Assembly (NCBI GenBank): GCA_944392065.1
Contig: CALXVO010000031.1
Span: 1-11,108, forward strand
Direction: 5' to 3'
DNA: 11,108 nucleotides
Source: an uncultured Clostridia bacterium
GTDB taxonomy: Bacteria; Bacillota; Clostridia; TANB77; CAG-508
Numbering within the stretch: the stretch's first letter is position 1; each line of letters opens with the position of its first letter. The notes below the pieces were generated by a model. The model ran no database searches and had not been told where the DNA came from. It saw nothing but the letters and a program-made list of their open reading frames with translations. This document shows positions 1 through 6,473 of the stretch, in pieces. Both the position numbers and the translations under genes were made by a program.

Positions 1-96
1 GAACACATCTCTTGGTAGCCTAAAAGTTGCCACTTTTAGTTCATAATATATGATTACTAACAAAATTAGAAGTAATACAAAAAATAATATTATCAT
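1..96 (-). CDS. Partial membrane-anchored protein (N-terminus only, runs off left edge)
   Basis: I see an open frame of 32 codons starting at ATG (94-96) and continuing past the left end of the window. It is preceded by a GGGAG ribosome binding site at 103-107, and a strong promoter lies about 110 bp upstream (205-233). The visible peptide starts MIILFFVLLLILLVIIYYE and is a single hydrophobic segment of about 18 residues. It is followed by ELKVATFRLPRDVF, so the N-terminus looks like a signal anchor or uncleaved signal peptide. The rest of the protein is outside the window, so the family cannot be named. The good start context and promoter make it likely a real gene. Confidence 0.6.
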   Translation of the reverse strand, partial: MIILFFVLLLILLVIIYYELKVATFRLPRDVF

Positions 97-204
97 AGTT
101 GCTCCCTTTATTATATGAATTTTATTTATTTCTATTGTTTAGTAGATTATTAGTTTAACAAAATACTTGTTAAGTAATACGCTATGTGCCATATAATCTT
201 ATTA

Positions 205-233
205 ATAATACCATACTATTTTTTTGATAGCAA
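205..233 (-). promoter_or_regulatory. Sigma-A-type promoter for the left-edge gene
   Basis: On the minus strand there is TTGCTA (228-233), a 17-bp spacer, then TATTAT (205-210). A TGG just before the -10 makes it an extended -10 promoter. Transcription would start near 198 and give a leader of about 100 nt before the ATG at 96. That leader contains a perfect 7-bp hairpin, TTAACAA/TTGTTAA, at 155-173. A 16-bp perfect palindrome (233-248) touches the -35. Confidence 0.6.
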
Positions 234-248
234 ATTTTTGCAAAAATT
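233..248. repeat. 16-bp perfect palindrome beside the -35 element
   Basis: AATTTTTGCAAAAATT is its own reverse complement. It directly abuts the -35 hexamer of the promoter at 205-233, so it could be an operator. AT-rich palindromes also arise by chance in DNA of this composition, so function is inferred from position only. Confidence 0.35.
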
Positions 249-272
249 AAAATACTTCTTAGAACTTTTTTG

Positions 273-345
273 TTGTATATGGAAAAATAGTTAGAAATAC
301 TAAAATGTCAATGGAAAATTCGATTTTTCCTATACAATAAGAAAT
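273..345. repeat. Dispersed MITE-like repeat, copy A
   Basis: This 73-bp stretch aligns with 8225-8298 almost without gaps, at about 58 of 74 positions by my hand count. Its ends form an inverted repeat: TTGTATATGGAAAAAT at 273-288 against ATTTTTCCTATACAA at 323-337. Both copies lie downstream of a minus-strand gene, here the BspA-like gene. No coding frame is present. It looks like a short non-autonomous palindromic element. Confidence 0.6.
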
Positions 346-382
346 ACCCATAAGTAAGCAACTTTCTTACAAATGAGTATTT
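342..382 (-). terminator. Probable terminator of the BspA-like gene
   Basis: A 17-bp stem with three mismatches (342-358 against 366-382) closes a 7-nt loop. On the minus strand it is followed by the T-rich stretch CTTATT. It begins about 50 bp after the stop codon of the BspA-like gene and overlaps the end of dispersed repeat copy A. Confidence 0.6.
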
Positions 383-431
383 TTATTTTATATATTAAAT
401 TTCTTTGTAATAATTAGAATAGGCTTTTATT

Positions 432-1772
432 TTATGCAGTTGGTTTTGTTGTAACATGGTCTGTACCACAGCTATTAAACATATTATTAGTATTAGCTTG
501 TGAATCTGACCAATTTGGTCCTACATATATTATTGTTAGACCTCTGCACAAAGCAAACATGGAACTCATATCTGTTACATTACTTGTGTCAAATCCACTT
601 ACATCTAATTCTGTTAGGCCTCCACAATCAGAAAACATGTTTCTCATATATGTTACATTACTTGTGTCAAATCCACTTACATCTAATTCTGTTAGGCCTG
701 TACTAGTAAACATGCCACTCATATCTGTTACATTACTTGTGTCAAATCTACTTACATCTAATTTTGTTAGGCTTCTGCAACTATGAAACATTTCACTCAT
801 ATTTATTACATTGCTTGTATCAAATCCACTTACATCTAATTCTGTTAGGTCTCCACAACCCCTAAACATTGCGCCCATATCTGTTACATTACTTGTATCA
901 AATTCACTTACGTCTAGTTCTGTTAGACCTTCACACCAAGCAAACATTTCACTCATATCTGTTACATTACTTGTGTCAAATCCACTTACATCTAATTCTG
1001 TTAGGCCATTACAAGACATAAACATGCTATTCATGTCTGTTACATTACTTGTGTCAAATCCACTTACGTCTAATTCTGTTAGGGCTACACAACCATTAAA
1101 CATCATAGACATATCCAACGTGTTTTCAGTCTTTATTCTTTCTATATTTTCTATTTTCTCTAGTGCTAGTAAGGCACCAAACCAGCAACTTGTATATACT
1201 GGTGCTATTTCATCAACAATTTTTACTGTTTTTATTGTATCATTCATATATTTTGATGCTTCGTCTAACCAAGGTGGTAAAAACATAGTAAAAGTTTCTT
1301 TATCAAAATAATAATGATTTCCACTTATATCTCCATAACTTTCTTTAAATGTTAGTTCTTCAGATGTATCTTCAAAATTTTCATTGCTAGATAATTCTAA
1401 TACATCTCCACTTCCGTCTTTATATGTGTATAATTTTGCATAAACTTTTGTTGGTTCTACCTTTTTGCCATTTATTAACTCATCTAAGTAACTTTCCACA
1501 TTTGCCATTGATTCATCCGTATATTTTGTATCATTTGCATAATAATCTCTTGCATCTTCTGCCCTTTTTATTAATCCATTGTTTCCAAATGCAAAGTTTA
1601 TTGCTACTGTGGCTAAGATTATTAAGATAATTATTGTAATTACAAGAGCAACTAGAGTAATGCCTTTCTCATTTTTTATTATATTAAAATTAATTTTTTG
1701 CCCATTACTATTATCCCTCATTATTCTTCTTCCTTTCTGCTCTTGCTCTGTTCTAATTATTGTTTCTCGCAT
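432..1772 (-). CDS. BspA-like DUF285 repeat surface protein with pilin-type N-terminal leader
   Basis: A 446-residue protein. Residues 1-37 are a charged leader ending in KG. A hydrophobic segment of about 24 residues follows (ITLVALVITI..., 38-61), as in type IV prepilin class III signals, then a helical linker. Residues 232 to about 412 hold seven copies of a 26-residue unit of the form TELDVSGFDTSNVTDMSSMF, one of them a residue short, with degenerate flanking units. These are DUF285/BspA leucine-rich-like repeats, known in surface and adhesin-like proteins. The C-terminus has no LPXTG or cell-wall-binding domain, so the N-terminal helix is the only visible anchor. Two starts are plausible: ATG at 1772 with GGGAG, or ATG at 1721 with AAGGAAG, which gives a more typical 20-residue leader. 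The gene has its own promoter and lies divergent to vanW. The ligand is unknown. Confidence 0.85.
   Translation of the reverse strand: MRETIIRTEQEQKGRRIMRDNSNGQKINFNIIKNEKGITLVALVITIIILIILATVAINFAFGNNGLIKRAEDARDYYANDTKYTDESMANVESYLDELINGKKVEPTKVYAKLYTYKDGSGDVLELSSNENFEDTSEELTFKESYGDISGNHYYFDKETFTMFLPPWLDEASKYMNDTIKTVKIVDEIAPVYTSCWFGALLALEKIENIERIKTENTLDMSMMFNGCVALTELDVSGFDTSNVTDMNSMFMSCNGLTELDVSGFDTSNVTDMSEMFAWCEGLTELDVSEFDTSNVTDMGAMFRGCGDLTELDVSGFDTSNVINMSEMFHSCRSLTKLDVSRFDTSNVTDMSGMFTSTGLTELDVSGFDTSNVTYMRNMFSDCGGLTELDVSGFDTSNVTDMSSMFALCRGLTIIYVGPNWSDSQANTNNMFNSCGTDHVTTKPTA
545..1100 (-). repeat. Tandem 78-bp coding repeats of the BspA-like gene
   Basis: Seven consecutive units recur with period 78 bp, one being 75 bp. 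The plus-strand marker CATATCTGTTACATTAC or a close variant starts at 567, 645, 720, 798, 876, 954 and 1032. Several units are nearly identical over more than 50 bp, so homologous recombination could change copy number. They encode the DUF285 repeats and are not a CRISPR array, because there are no unique spacers. Confidence 0.85.
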
Positions 1773-1842
1773 TTTTATTTCTCCCTTCCTTTGTGTATTT
1801 TATATTTTTTGCATTTTTTATTGCACTACATTACATAATTTA

Positions 1843-1871
1843 ATTTTATCCCATCAATGATTTTTTTTCAA
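1843..1871 (-). promoter_or_regulatory. Sigma-A-type promoter for the BspA-like gene
   Basis: Minus-strand TTGAAA (1866-1871), a 17-bp spacer, then TAAAAT (1843-1848). The start would be near 1836, leaving about 64 nt of leader before the ATG at 1772. The phased half-sites end 13 bp upstream of the -35. Confidence 0.55.
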
Positions 1872-1884
1872 TCTTTTTGATAAA

Positions 1885-1923
1885 ACTTAACAGAATTGTA
1901 ATAAAATTGTAATATTTCTGTAA
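1885..1923. promoter_or_regulatory. Phased OmpR-family (WalR/PhoP-type) binding sites
   Basis: On the plus strand TGTAAT, TGTAAT and TGTAAC start at 1897, 1908 and 1919, exactly 11 bp apart with 5-nt spacers. A weaker fourth unit (ACTTAA, 1885-1890) stays in phase. The published WalR consensus is TGTWAH-N5-TGTWAH, which all three units fit. PhoP of Bacillus uses a related 11-bp-spaced repeat and fits less well. The position just upstream of the BspA-like -35 suggests control of that gene. Confidence 0.5.
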
Positions 1924-2080
1924 CATTTCTTAATGTTATTTATTGTTTTAACAGAATTTTGACATAGTCAAAACTATAATTATCTTTTAACTCGATTTCC
2001 TAATTTTAATCAAATATTTTTTAAAAACTTGGCAAAACTATTACTATATTATTAACTAAATTTTAAAAAATATTTCTTAT

Positions 2081-2157
2081 TCACAGTATTATGTGCTAAA
2101 AATCTTCGATATATGATTTGTTTTAAATAGTTCTATGTAGCACATTTTATCCTGTGA
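2081..2157 (+). promoter_or_regulatory. Palindromic leader or operator region of the vanW-like gene
   Basis: TCACAG (2081-2086) and ATGTGCTA (2091-2098) are mirrored by TAGCACAT (2138-2145) and CTGTGA (2152-2157), a two-block perfect inverted repeat. The structure ends 45 bp before the vanW ATG. It could be a leader hairpin in RNA or a spaced operator in DNA; it matches no riboswitch class that I recognise. Confidence 0.4.
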
Positions 2158-2202
2158 TTCAAAAGATTATTTTGCAAATTTAAAAATTATATGGAGGTCA
2201 CA

Positions 2203-2892
2203 ATGAATAAAAAATGGATAATTGGTATAATAATATTACTTATAATAGGTGGAATTCTTTTATATATCTTCTTTGGGAATACATCTAATAATCAGCCAAG
2301 TGAGTACACACCTAGTAGAACATCTGCTAATACTACTCTTGCAGATGATAGTGCAAATAATAATAGTCCTAACTCAAATGATACAAATAATATAAGCAAT
2401 GAACAAGCTAATGAACAAAATCAAAACAGGACTACTCAAAAGACAAAAGTTAGTAGCTTTTCTACTCCAATTGTAGATGACCATGAAAACAGAATTACCA
2501 ATATAAAAATCACTTGTTCTCGTATTAGTGGAACAAAAGTAAAAGCAGGTGAAGAATTTTCTTTTTGTGATGTAGTAGGTCAGCCAAGTGCAGAAGATGG
2601 ATATAAAGAGGCACATGCTTTTGTTGATGGAGAAGTAGTTAATGCAATTGGCGGTGGAAATTGCCAGGTAAGTACCACTATTTATAATGCTGCTAAAAAG
2701 ATAGATGGTGTAGAAATAACCGAAAGACATGAACATGGTAAAGAAGTAGGATATATTGAAATGGGAAAAGATGCTACTGTTGCTTATGATTACTATGATT
2801 TAAAATTTGAAAACCACAATGACTTTACATTAGAATTAGAAGCTTATATAAAAAATGATAAGGTTTGCGTGGACATTTACAAGATTCTTTAG
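2203..2892 (+). CDS. VanW-family membrane-anchored protein
   Basis: I chose ATG 2203 (229 residues) because the in-frame ATG at 2191 is part of the Shine-Dalgarno itself (ATGGAGGTCACAATG). Residues 3-25 are a transmembrane anchor after NKK. Residues 26 to about 82 are a low-complexity Asn/Ser/Thr/Gln linker, and the rest is a VanW domain. Its hallmarks are visible: GEEFSF, EDGYKEA, GGGNCQVSTT (150-159), ERHEHG (174-179) and KDATVAY. VanW was first named from vancomycin-resistance clusters; its biochemical role is not settled, and this gene has no vanHAX neighbours, so resistance should not be inferred. Many clostridial VanW proteins carry an extra peptidoglycan-binding domain, absent here. 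The predicted location is the outer face of the membrane. It converges on the glycosyltransferase gene, separated only by a palindromic element. Confidence 0.88.
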   Translation: MNKKWIIGIIILLIIGGILLYIFFGNTSNNQPSEYTPSRTSANTTLADDSANNNSPNSNDTNNISNEQANEQNQNRTTQKTKVSSFSTPIVDDHENRITNIKITCSRISGTKVKAGEEFSFCDVVGQPSAEDGYKEAHAFVDGEVVNAIGGGNCQVSTTIYNAAKKIDGVEITERHEHGKEVGYIEMGKDATVAYDYYDLKFENHNDFTLELEAYIKNDKVCVDIYKIL

Positions 2893-3185
2893 TGCAAAAG
2901 GGGACGGGCTTGTTTTGCACAATTATTAATTGAACTTTTCTAGTAGCTTATGTATTTTTTCTTTTTAGTCGAAGTGCTTAAGGTGGGGACCAACAAGTTA
3001 CAGTCTGTAGAACATTTACTTATATAGAAAAACTTATTTTAGTTAAGATTAAAAAGTTAATTTTTATAATTTTTCTTACAGACTGTTACGCAGTTGGGGG
3101 CCGAAGACTAAAAATAAAAAATACATAAGCTACTAGAAGAATTTACAACCTTTATTGTGCAAAACAAGCCCGTCCCCTTTTGCAC
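2892..3185. repeat. 294-bp inverted-repeat element with REP-like hairpin ends
   Basis: The two arms match in blocks: 2892-2923 against 3154-3185 (32 of 32), 2938-2970 against 3106-3138 (32 of 33), and about 2990-3012 against 3074-3097 (imperfect). The unpaired centre is about 3013-3073. Each outer end is itself a hairpin: GTGCAAAA, a GGGGACGGGCTTG loop, TTTTGCAC. The element starts on the last base of the vanW stop codon and ends 2 bp from the glycosyltransferase stop. No coding frame is seen. It resembles paired REP sequences or a MITE and may also stop converging transcription. Confidence 0.75.
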
Positions 3186-3187
3186 AA

Positions 3188-4903
3188 TCATCTACTTACT
3201 AAATAAATTATACTCTGTGTATCATCTTGTTGATCTAATAAAACTTCATAGTTGGTAAATCCAGTATACTCCAAAATTTTATTTAAAGTATCTTCTACAT
3301 TCATCCATTTCTTTATGGTTAGTATAAATTTATCTTGACTTTGTAGTTCTTCATCCGCTGTTAAGAAATCTAATTTATCATAGTTCATATTTATGATAAT
3401 AGATTTATTGTATATCATAAACTCTGGCATGCTAGTAAGATATGTAAATGCATTATCTACCGCATATACAAAATCTAAATCTTTATATTCTTCTGCTATT
3501 TTAGTATAGTTGCTATATCCTGTATACAAATATTTTGGTTTATTAGTAATCATTCCATTTACCGTTATTACTAAGGTAATACATATTGTAACAATAGAAG
3601 CTACTTTTTTATTTTTAAAGATTCGATAAATTCCTAATACAAATAGTATTGCTATTTCTGGAAGTATTAACATCAAATAGCGAACCCCATATTTTGCTTC
3701 CACACTTGGTGCCATTTTAGCAATAAATAGGAAGTAAAGCGCAGTTGGTACTAATATTAAAATATATTGGTACCATTTTTCTATTTTTTGTTTTTTTACT
3801 TTTTTCAAAATGATTGCTGCTAAAATTCCAATTACTCCAAGTGCTAAAATAATAATCATGAAAATATTATTAATACTAAAGCTTTCTGCAAGGATTTTTA
3901 GGTAAAATACCAATCCTTCTGCTAGTGAAATGCCATTGCTTGCTGCTCTTGCTCCTCGATAAGAGAAGAAAATATGATATATAGAAGCTGGGAAAAGAAT
4001 AATTCCTACAATAGCAGTAACAACATGAATTAGAATATATCTACGAAGCACCCTATATTCTTTTTTGTAGATCATTCGTATACACATTAGGATAAAAATA
4101 AATAATGCAAATATACAGAAATAGTACTGTGTTAAAAATCCTAATAGAACCGTAAAGAATAATTTCCATTTATCTCTCTTGGTTATTTCTAAATTATGTT
4201 TTAGTATTCGTAAATTTAGGTATAAATACATTAATCCAAAGAAAGTTATCATAGCATACATTCGTAAAAAGATTGCCGTAGAAGCTGCACCCATACTTAA
4301 TCCATAGGAAAGAATAGCAAGTAAGCCTAAATACTTTTTATCAAATAAGATAAATATTTTTCTTATGGTATAGCATGTTAATATCATGAATACTAAATTT
4401 ATAGCAAAAATAATATATTTTGAAAATACTCCATATGCAATACTAGATACAAAATGAACCAATATGTAAAACAATGGTGGATGCACATCTCTAGATTGAT
4501 TATAATAAACCGAGAGGTAATTAAATACATCTCCTTCCCCTATGGTAGCATATTCTTTTGCATCTTCACTGGTCTTCCATTCTGGCTTATCTGCACTCTG
4601 AATAGCAGAAGCTTTTTCCGAAAACTCATCTGGATGATTCAAATAATATCCTATATTATCAATCGTTTTTCCTATACTATCTCCTATAATGTATTGTTCT
4701 ATGGTTCTATTTAAAAAATCCGACTTTGCTGCTGCTTGAAATACATTATCCCATTTATAATTGGATGAGCCATACGAGAATATTTCATCTTCGTGAAAAC
4801 CTTCTTTTTGTCCTATCCAATAAAACATAAAAATAGCAACAATTGCAATTACTAGTACTGTTAAAACATTATATCCTGTTTTACTTTTTAATTTTTCTAA
4901 CAT
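3188..4903 (-). CDS. GT-C superfamily membrane glycosyltransferase (GT39/PMT_2-like)
   Basis: I chose ATG 4903 (571 residues). It follows AAAGGAG at 8-nt spacing, whereas the ATG at 5029 would lie upstream of the likely transcription start and read through a hairpin element. The protein has one N-terminal membrane segment, then an extracytoplasmic loop that begins with the acidic pair in FHEDEIFSYG (about residues 36-45). That loop ends at RDVHPPLFYILVHF (about 138-151). Roughly ten further membrane segments follow, then a soluble C-terminal part of about 100 residues. The DE pair in the first loop and the HPP motif are typical of GT-C enzymes such as ArnT/PMT relatives, which use polyprenyl-phosphate sugars on the outer membrane face. 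Donor and acceptor cannot be told; the carboxypeptidase neighbour suggests envelope glycan or protein glycosylation. Confidence 0.8.
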   Translation of the reverse strand: MLEKLKSKTGYNVLTVLVIAIVAIFMFYWIGQKEGFHEDEIFSYGSSNYKWDNVFQAAAKSDFLNRTIEQYIIGDSIGKTIDNIGYYLNHPDEFSEKASAIQSADKPEWKTSEDAKEYATIGEGDVFNYLSVYYNQSRDVHPPLFYILVHFVSSIAYGVFSKYIIFAINLVFMILTCYTIRKIFILFDKKYLGLLAILSYGLSMGAASTAIFLRMYAMITFFGLMYLYLNLRILKHNLEITKRDKWKLFFTVLLGFLTQYYFCIFALFIFILMCIRMIYKKEYRVLRRYILIHVVTAIVGIILFPASIYHIFFSYRGARAASNGISLAEGLVFYLKILAESFSINNIFMIIILALGVIGILAAIILKKVKKQKIEKWYQYILILVPTALYFLFIAKMAPSVEAKYGVRYLMLILPEIAILFVLGIYRIFKNKKVASIVTICITLVITVNGMITNKPKYLYTGYSNYTKIAEEYKDLDFVYAVDNAFTYLTSMPEFMIYNKSIIINMNYDKLDFLTADEELQSQDKFILTIKKWMNVEDTLNKILEYTGFTNYEVLLDQQDDTQSIIYLVSR

Positions 4904-4915
4904 AACATCTTCTCC

Positions 4916-4973
4916 TTTGTCGTTACAGGGACAGGCCAAAAAACGACAACTTTGTCGTTTTGGGGACAGACCT
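4916..4973. repeat. REP-like hairpin element in the glycosyltransferase leader
   Basis: TTGTCGTT (4917-4924) pairs with AACGACAA (4942-4949) around a loop containing AGGGACAGGCC. A second unit follows at once, TTGTCGTT (4952-4959) then GGGGACAGACC, but lacks its closing arm. The loop resembles the GGGGACGGGC loop of the hairpins at 2892 and 3157, although the stem sequence differs. AACGACAA and TTGTCGTT also form a perfect tight palindrome across 4942-4959. The element touches the ribosome binding site of the glycosyltransferase gene. Confidence 0.6.
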
Positions 4974-5000
4974 CGTAATTTTTCTCTTATTTTCAAAAAA

Positions 5001-5029
5001 ATTATACCACAAAGGATTAGCTCTGGCAA
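5001..5029 (-). promoter_or_regulatory. Sigma-A-type promoter for the glycosyltransferase gene
   Basis: Minus-strand TTGCCA (5024-5029), a 17-bp spacer, then a perfect TATAAT (5001-5006) preceded by TGG, an extended -10. The start would be near 4994, leaving about 90 nt of leader that carries the REP-like hairpin. An inverted repeat ATTAGC/GCTAAT (5016-5036) brackets the -35. The promoter sits just after the carboxypeptidase stop codon. Confidence 0.65.
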
Positions 5030-5031
5030 TG

Positions 5032-6459
5032 CTAATTGTGGAAACTATAAATAAATCGTAACATAGTAAACCAATTTCGATACACATAAGATGCAATACT
5101 AAAGAAAGTTTTCTTTTCCACTGAGGTTTCTGCTACAATATTCGTTCTTCCCACTTCTTCTCCATTTAGTGTGTAAACAATTTCTCCTACTTTTTGTCCT
5201 TCTGCAATAGGAGCTGCCAAATTTTCTTCTAAACGAATAGTTTGCTCTATATTTTTATCTTCTCCCTTTTTTACCAAAATTCCTACATCATTTTCTAACG
5301 ACAAGTTTACTTTAGAAGTAACTCCTTTGGTTACAGTAGCTTCTTTTAAAATGTCTCCTCCTCTAGCTAATTGTTTATATTGATAATTACTAAATCCATA
5401 GTCTAATAACTTTTGTGCTTCTGCGAAACGTACTTTTGTGCTTGGTGCCTTCATAATAACTGCAATTAGCGATAATCCATCTCTCGTTGCACTTGCTGAT
5501 AAGTTATATAACGCCACAGAGGTAGAGCCTGTTTTTAATCCAGTAGCCCCTTTATAGTTTCGGATAAGTTTGTTGGTATTTACTAATTCTGACTCTCCAT
5601 CTCTTAACGTATCCATCCAAATAGTTGTGTAATTTAATATGGTAGGATGGTTGTTTAGTAGTTCCCTGGACATTAATGCAATATCATAAGCCGATGTCAC
5701 ATGACCATCTTCATCAATTCCATGACAATTTTTAAAAGTAGTATCGTTCATTCCTAATTCTTTGGCTCTTGCATTCATTTTCTCAACAAATGCTTCCCCA
5801 CTTCCGCATAAATATTCTGCCATTGCTACTGTACAGTCATTTGCACTTACCACACAAATGGCTTTTAACATTTCATCTACGGTAAGTTCTTCTCCTACCT
5901 CAAGCCATATTTGTGAACCTCCCATTCCTGCTGCTGTCTCTGAACATGGTACTTTATCTTCTAATGTTATTTGTCCCGAATCCAAGGCTTCCATGATTAA
6001 AAGTAAGCTCATTACCTTAGTAACACTAGCTGGCCTTAATTGTTCATGAGGGTTATGCTCATATAGTACTTCTCCTGTTTTTTGTTCTATTAATATAGCG
6101 CCACCCGATTCTAAATTTAAACTATTGCTATTATCTTCAGAAGCATTCTTATTTTCCTCTGAACTCTCTGTTGCAGCTGTCTCTTCTGACTCTTCTACTT
6201 CTGTTTCATTCGTTCCTTGTATATTTTGCTGTGTAGCATTGCTGTTTGAGGATGTTGCATTCGTATCTACACTGTTTTGTGCATTACTATTTACTTGGTC
6301 ATTCTGTACATTTGCATTTGTTTCTGATGTTAATGGTTCCGTTTCAGATGACCACACATATAGTGCTTCATCGGTTGCAAGCACTACCGAAAAAGTAAAA
6401 ATAGTTATAAAGATTAATGTGAAACTTACAATTTTTATTATTTTTTTATTTATAAGCAT
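5032..6459 (-). CDS. dacF: D-alanyl-D-alanine carboxypeptidase (DacF/PBP5 type, peptidase S11)
   Basis: It removes the terminal D-Ala from peptidoglycan stem peptides at the outer face of the membrane. I chose ATG 6459 (475 residues) because the in-frame ATG at 6471 is inside the ribosome binding site (ATGGAGGTTTTTATG). A signal peptide ends near VVLA-TDEA (about residue 28). A Ser/Asn/Thr/Glu-rich linker of about 80 residues follows, which is longer than usual. The catalytic domain has all three S11 motifs: SVTK (S145, K148), SAN (205-207) and KTG (309-311). A PBP5 C-terminal beta domain comes next (about 365-445), and the last 25 residues (FFSIASYVYRNWFTMLRF...) look like an amphipathic membrane anchor. 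The dacF symbol rests on its position next to ytfJ, by analogy with sporulation-linked homologues; a vegetative role is equally possible. Confidence 0.88.
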   Translation of the reverse strand: MLINKKIIKIVSFTLIFITIFTFSVVLATDEALYVWSSETEPLTSETNANVQNDQVNSNAQNSVDTNATSSNSNATQQNIQGTNETEVEESEETAATESSEENKNASEDNSNSLNLESGGAILIEQKTGEVLYEHNPHEQLRPASVTKVMSLLLIMEALDSGQITLEDKVPCSETAAGMGGSQIWLEVGEELTVDEMLKAICVVSANDCTVAMAEYLCGSGEAFVEKMNARAKELGMNDTTFKNCHGIDEDGHVTSAYDIALMSRELLNNHPTILNYTTIWMDTLRDGESELVNTNKLIRNYKGATGLKTGSTSVALYNLSASATRDGLSLIAVIMKAPSTKVRFAEAQKLLDYGFSNYQYKQLARGGDILKEATVTKGVTSKVNLSLENDVGILVKKGEDKNIEQTIRLEENLAAPIAEGQKVGEIVYTLNGEEVGRTNIVAETSVEKKTFFSIASYVYRNWFTMLRFIYSFHN

Positions 6460-6473
6460 AAAAACCTCCATTT

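Larger units (their letters stand above)
1773..2202. other. Divergent intergenic region between the BspA-like and vanW-like genes
   Basis: About 430 bp of very AT-rich DNA with no coding frame I would support. It holds the BspA-like promoter (1843-1871), phased TGTAAY half-sites (1885-1923), the inverted repeat TAACATT/AATGTTA (1921-1938), a perfect 17-bp inverted repeat TTTTGAC-ATA-GTCAAAA (1957-1973), a direct repeat TTAACAGAATT at 1887 and 1948, and a palindromic leader ahead of vanW (2081-2157). No convincing promoter for vanW was found. CATTTTA at 2143 resembles a sigma-G -10, but its -35 position is poor. Confidence 0.7.

Noticed and set aside
545..1100. Possible CRISPR array because of regular repeats
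   Set aside because: Units are contiguous and coding, without unique spacers; period 78 bp equals 26 codons.
500..1311. Several plus-strand open frames with repeated peptides opposite the BspA-like gene
   Set aside because: They are shadows of the 78-bp repeats of the minus-strand gene, overlap one another, and have no ribosome binding sites.
2191..2202. ATG 2191 as start of the vanW-like gene, and likewise ATG 6471 for the carboxypeptidase
   Set aside because: In both cases the ATG is part of ATGGAGG, the ribosome binding site for the ATG 12 bp downstream.
2374..2736. 120-residue minus-strand frame inside vanW
   Set aside because: Antisense shadow of a well-supported VanW domain, with no start signals.
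2203..2892. Vancomycin resistance cluster suggested by VanW
   Set aside because: No vanH, vanA/B, vanX, vanR or vanS in the window; VanW-domain proteins are common in Clostridia without resistance.
4904..5029. Upstream in-frame extension of the glycosyltransferase (42 more residues)
   Set aside because: It starts upstream of the predicted transcription start, reads through the REP-like hairpin, and has no ribosome binding site, unlike ATG 4903.
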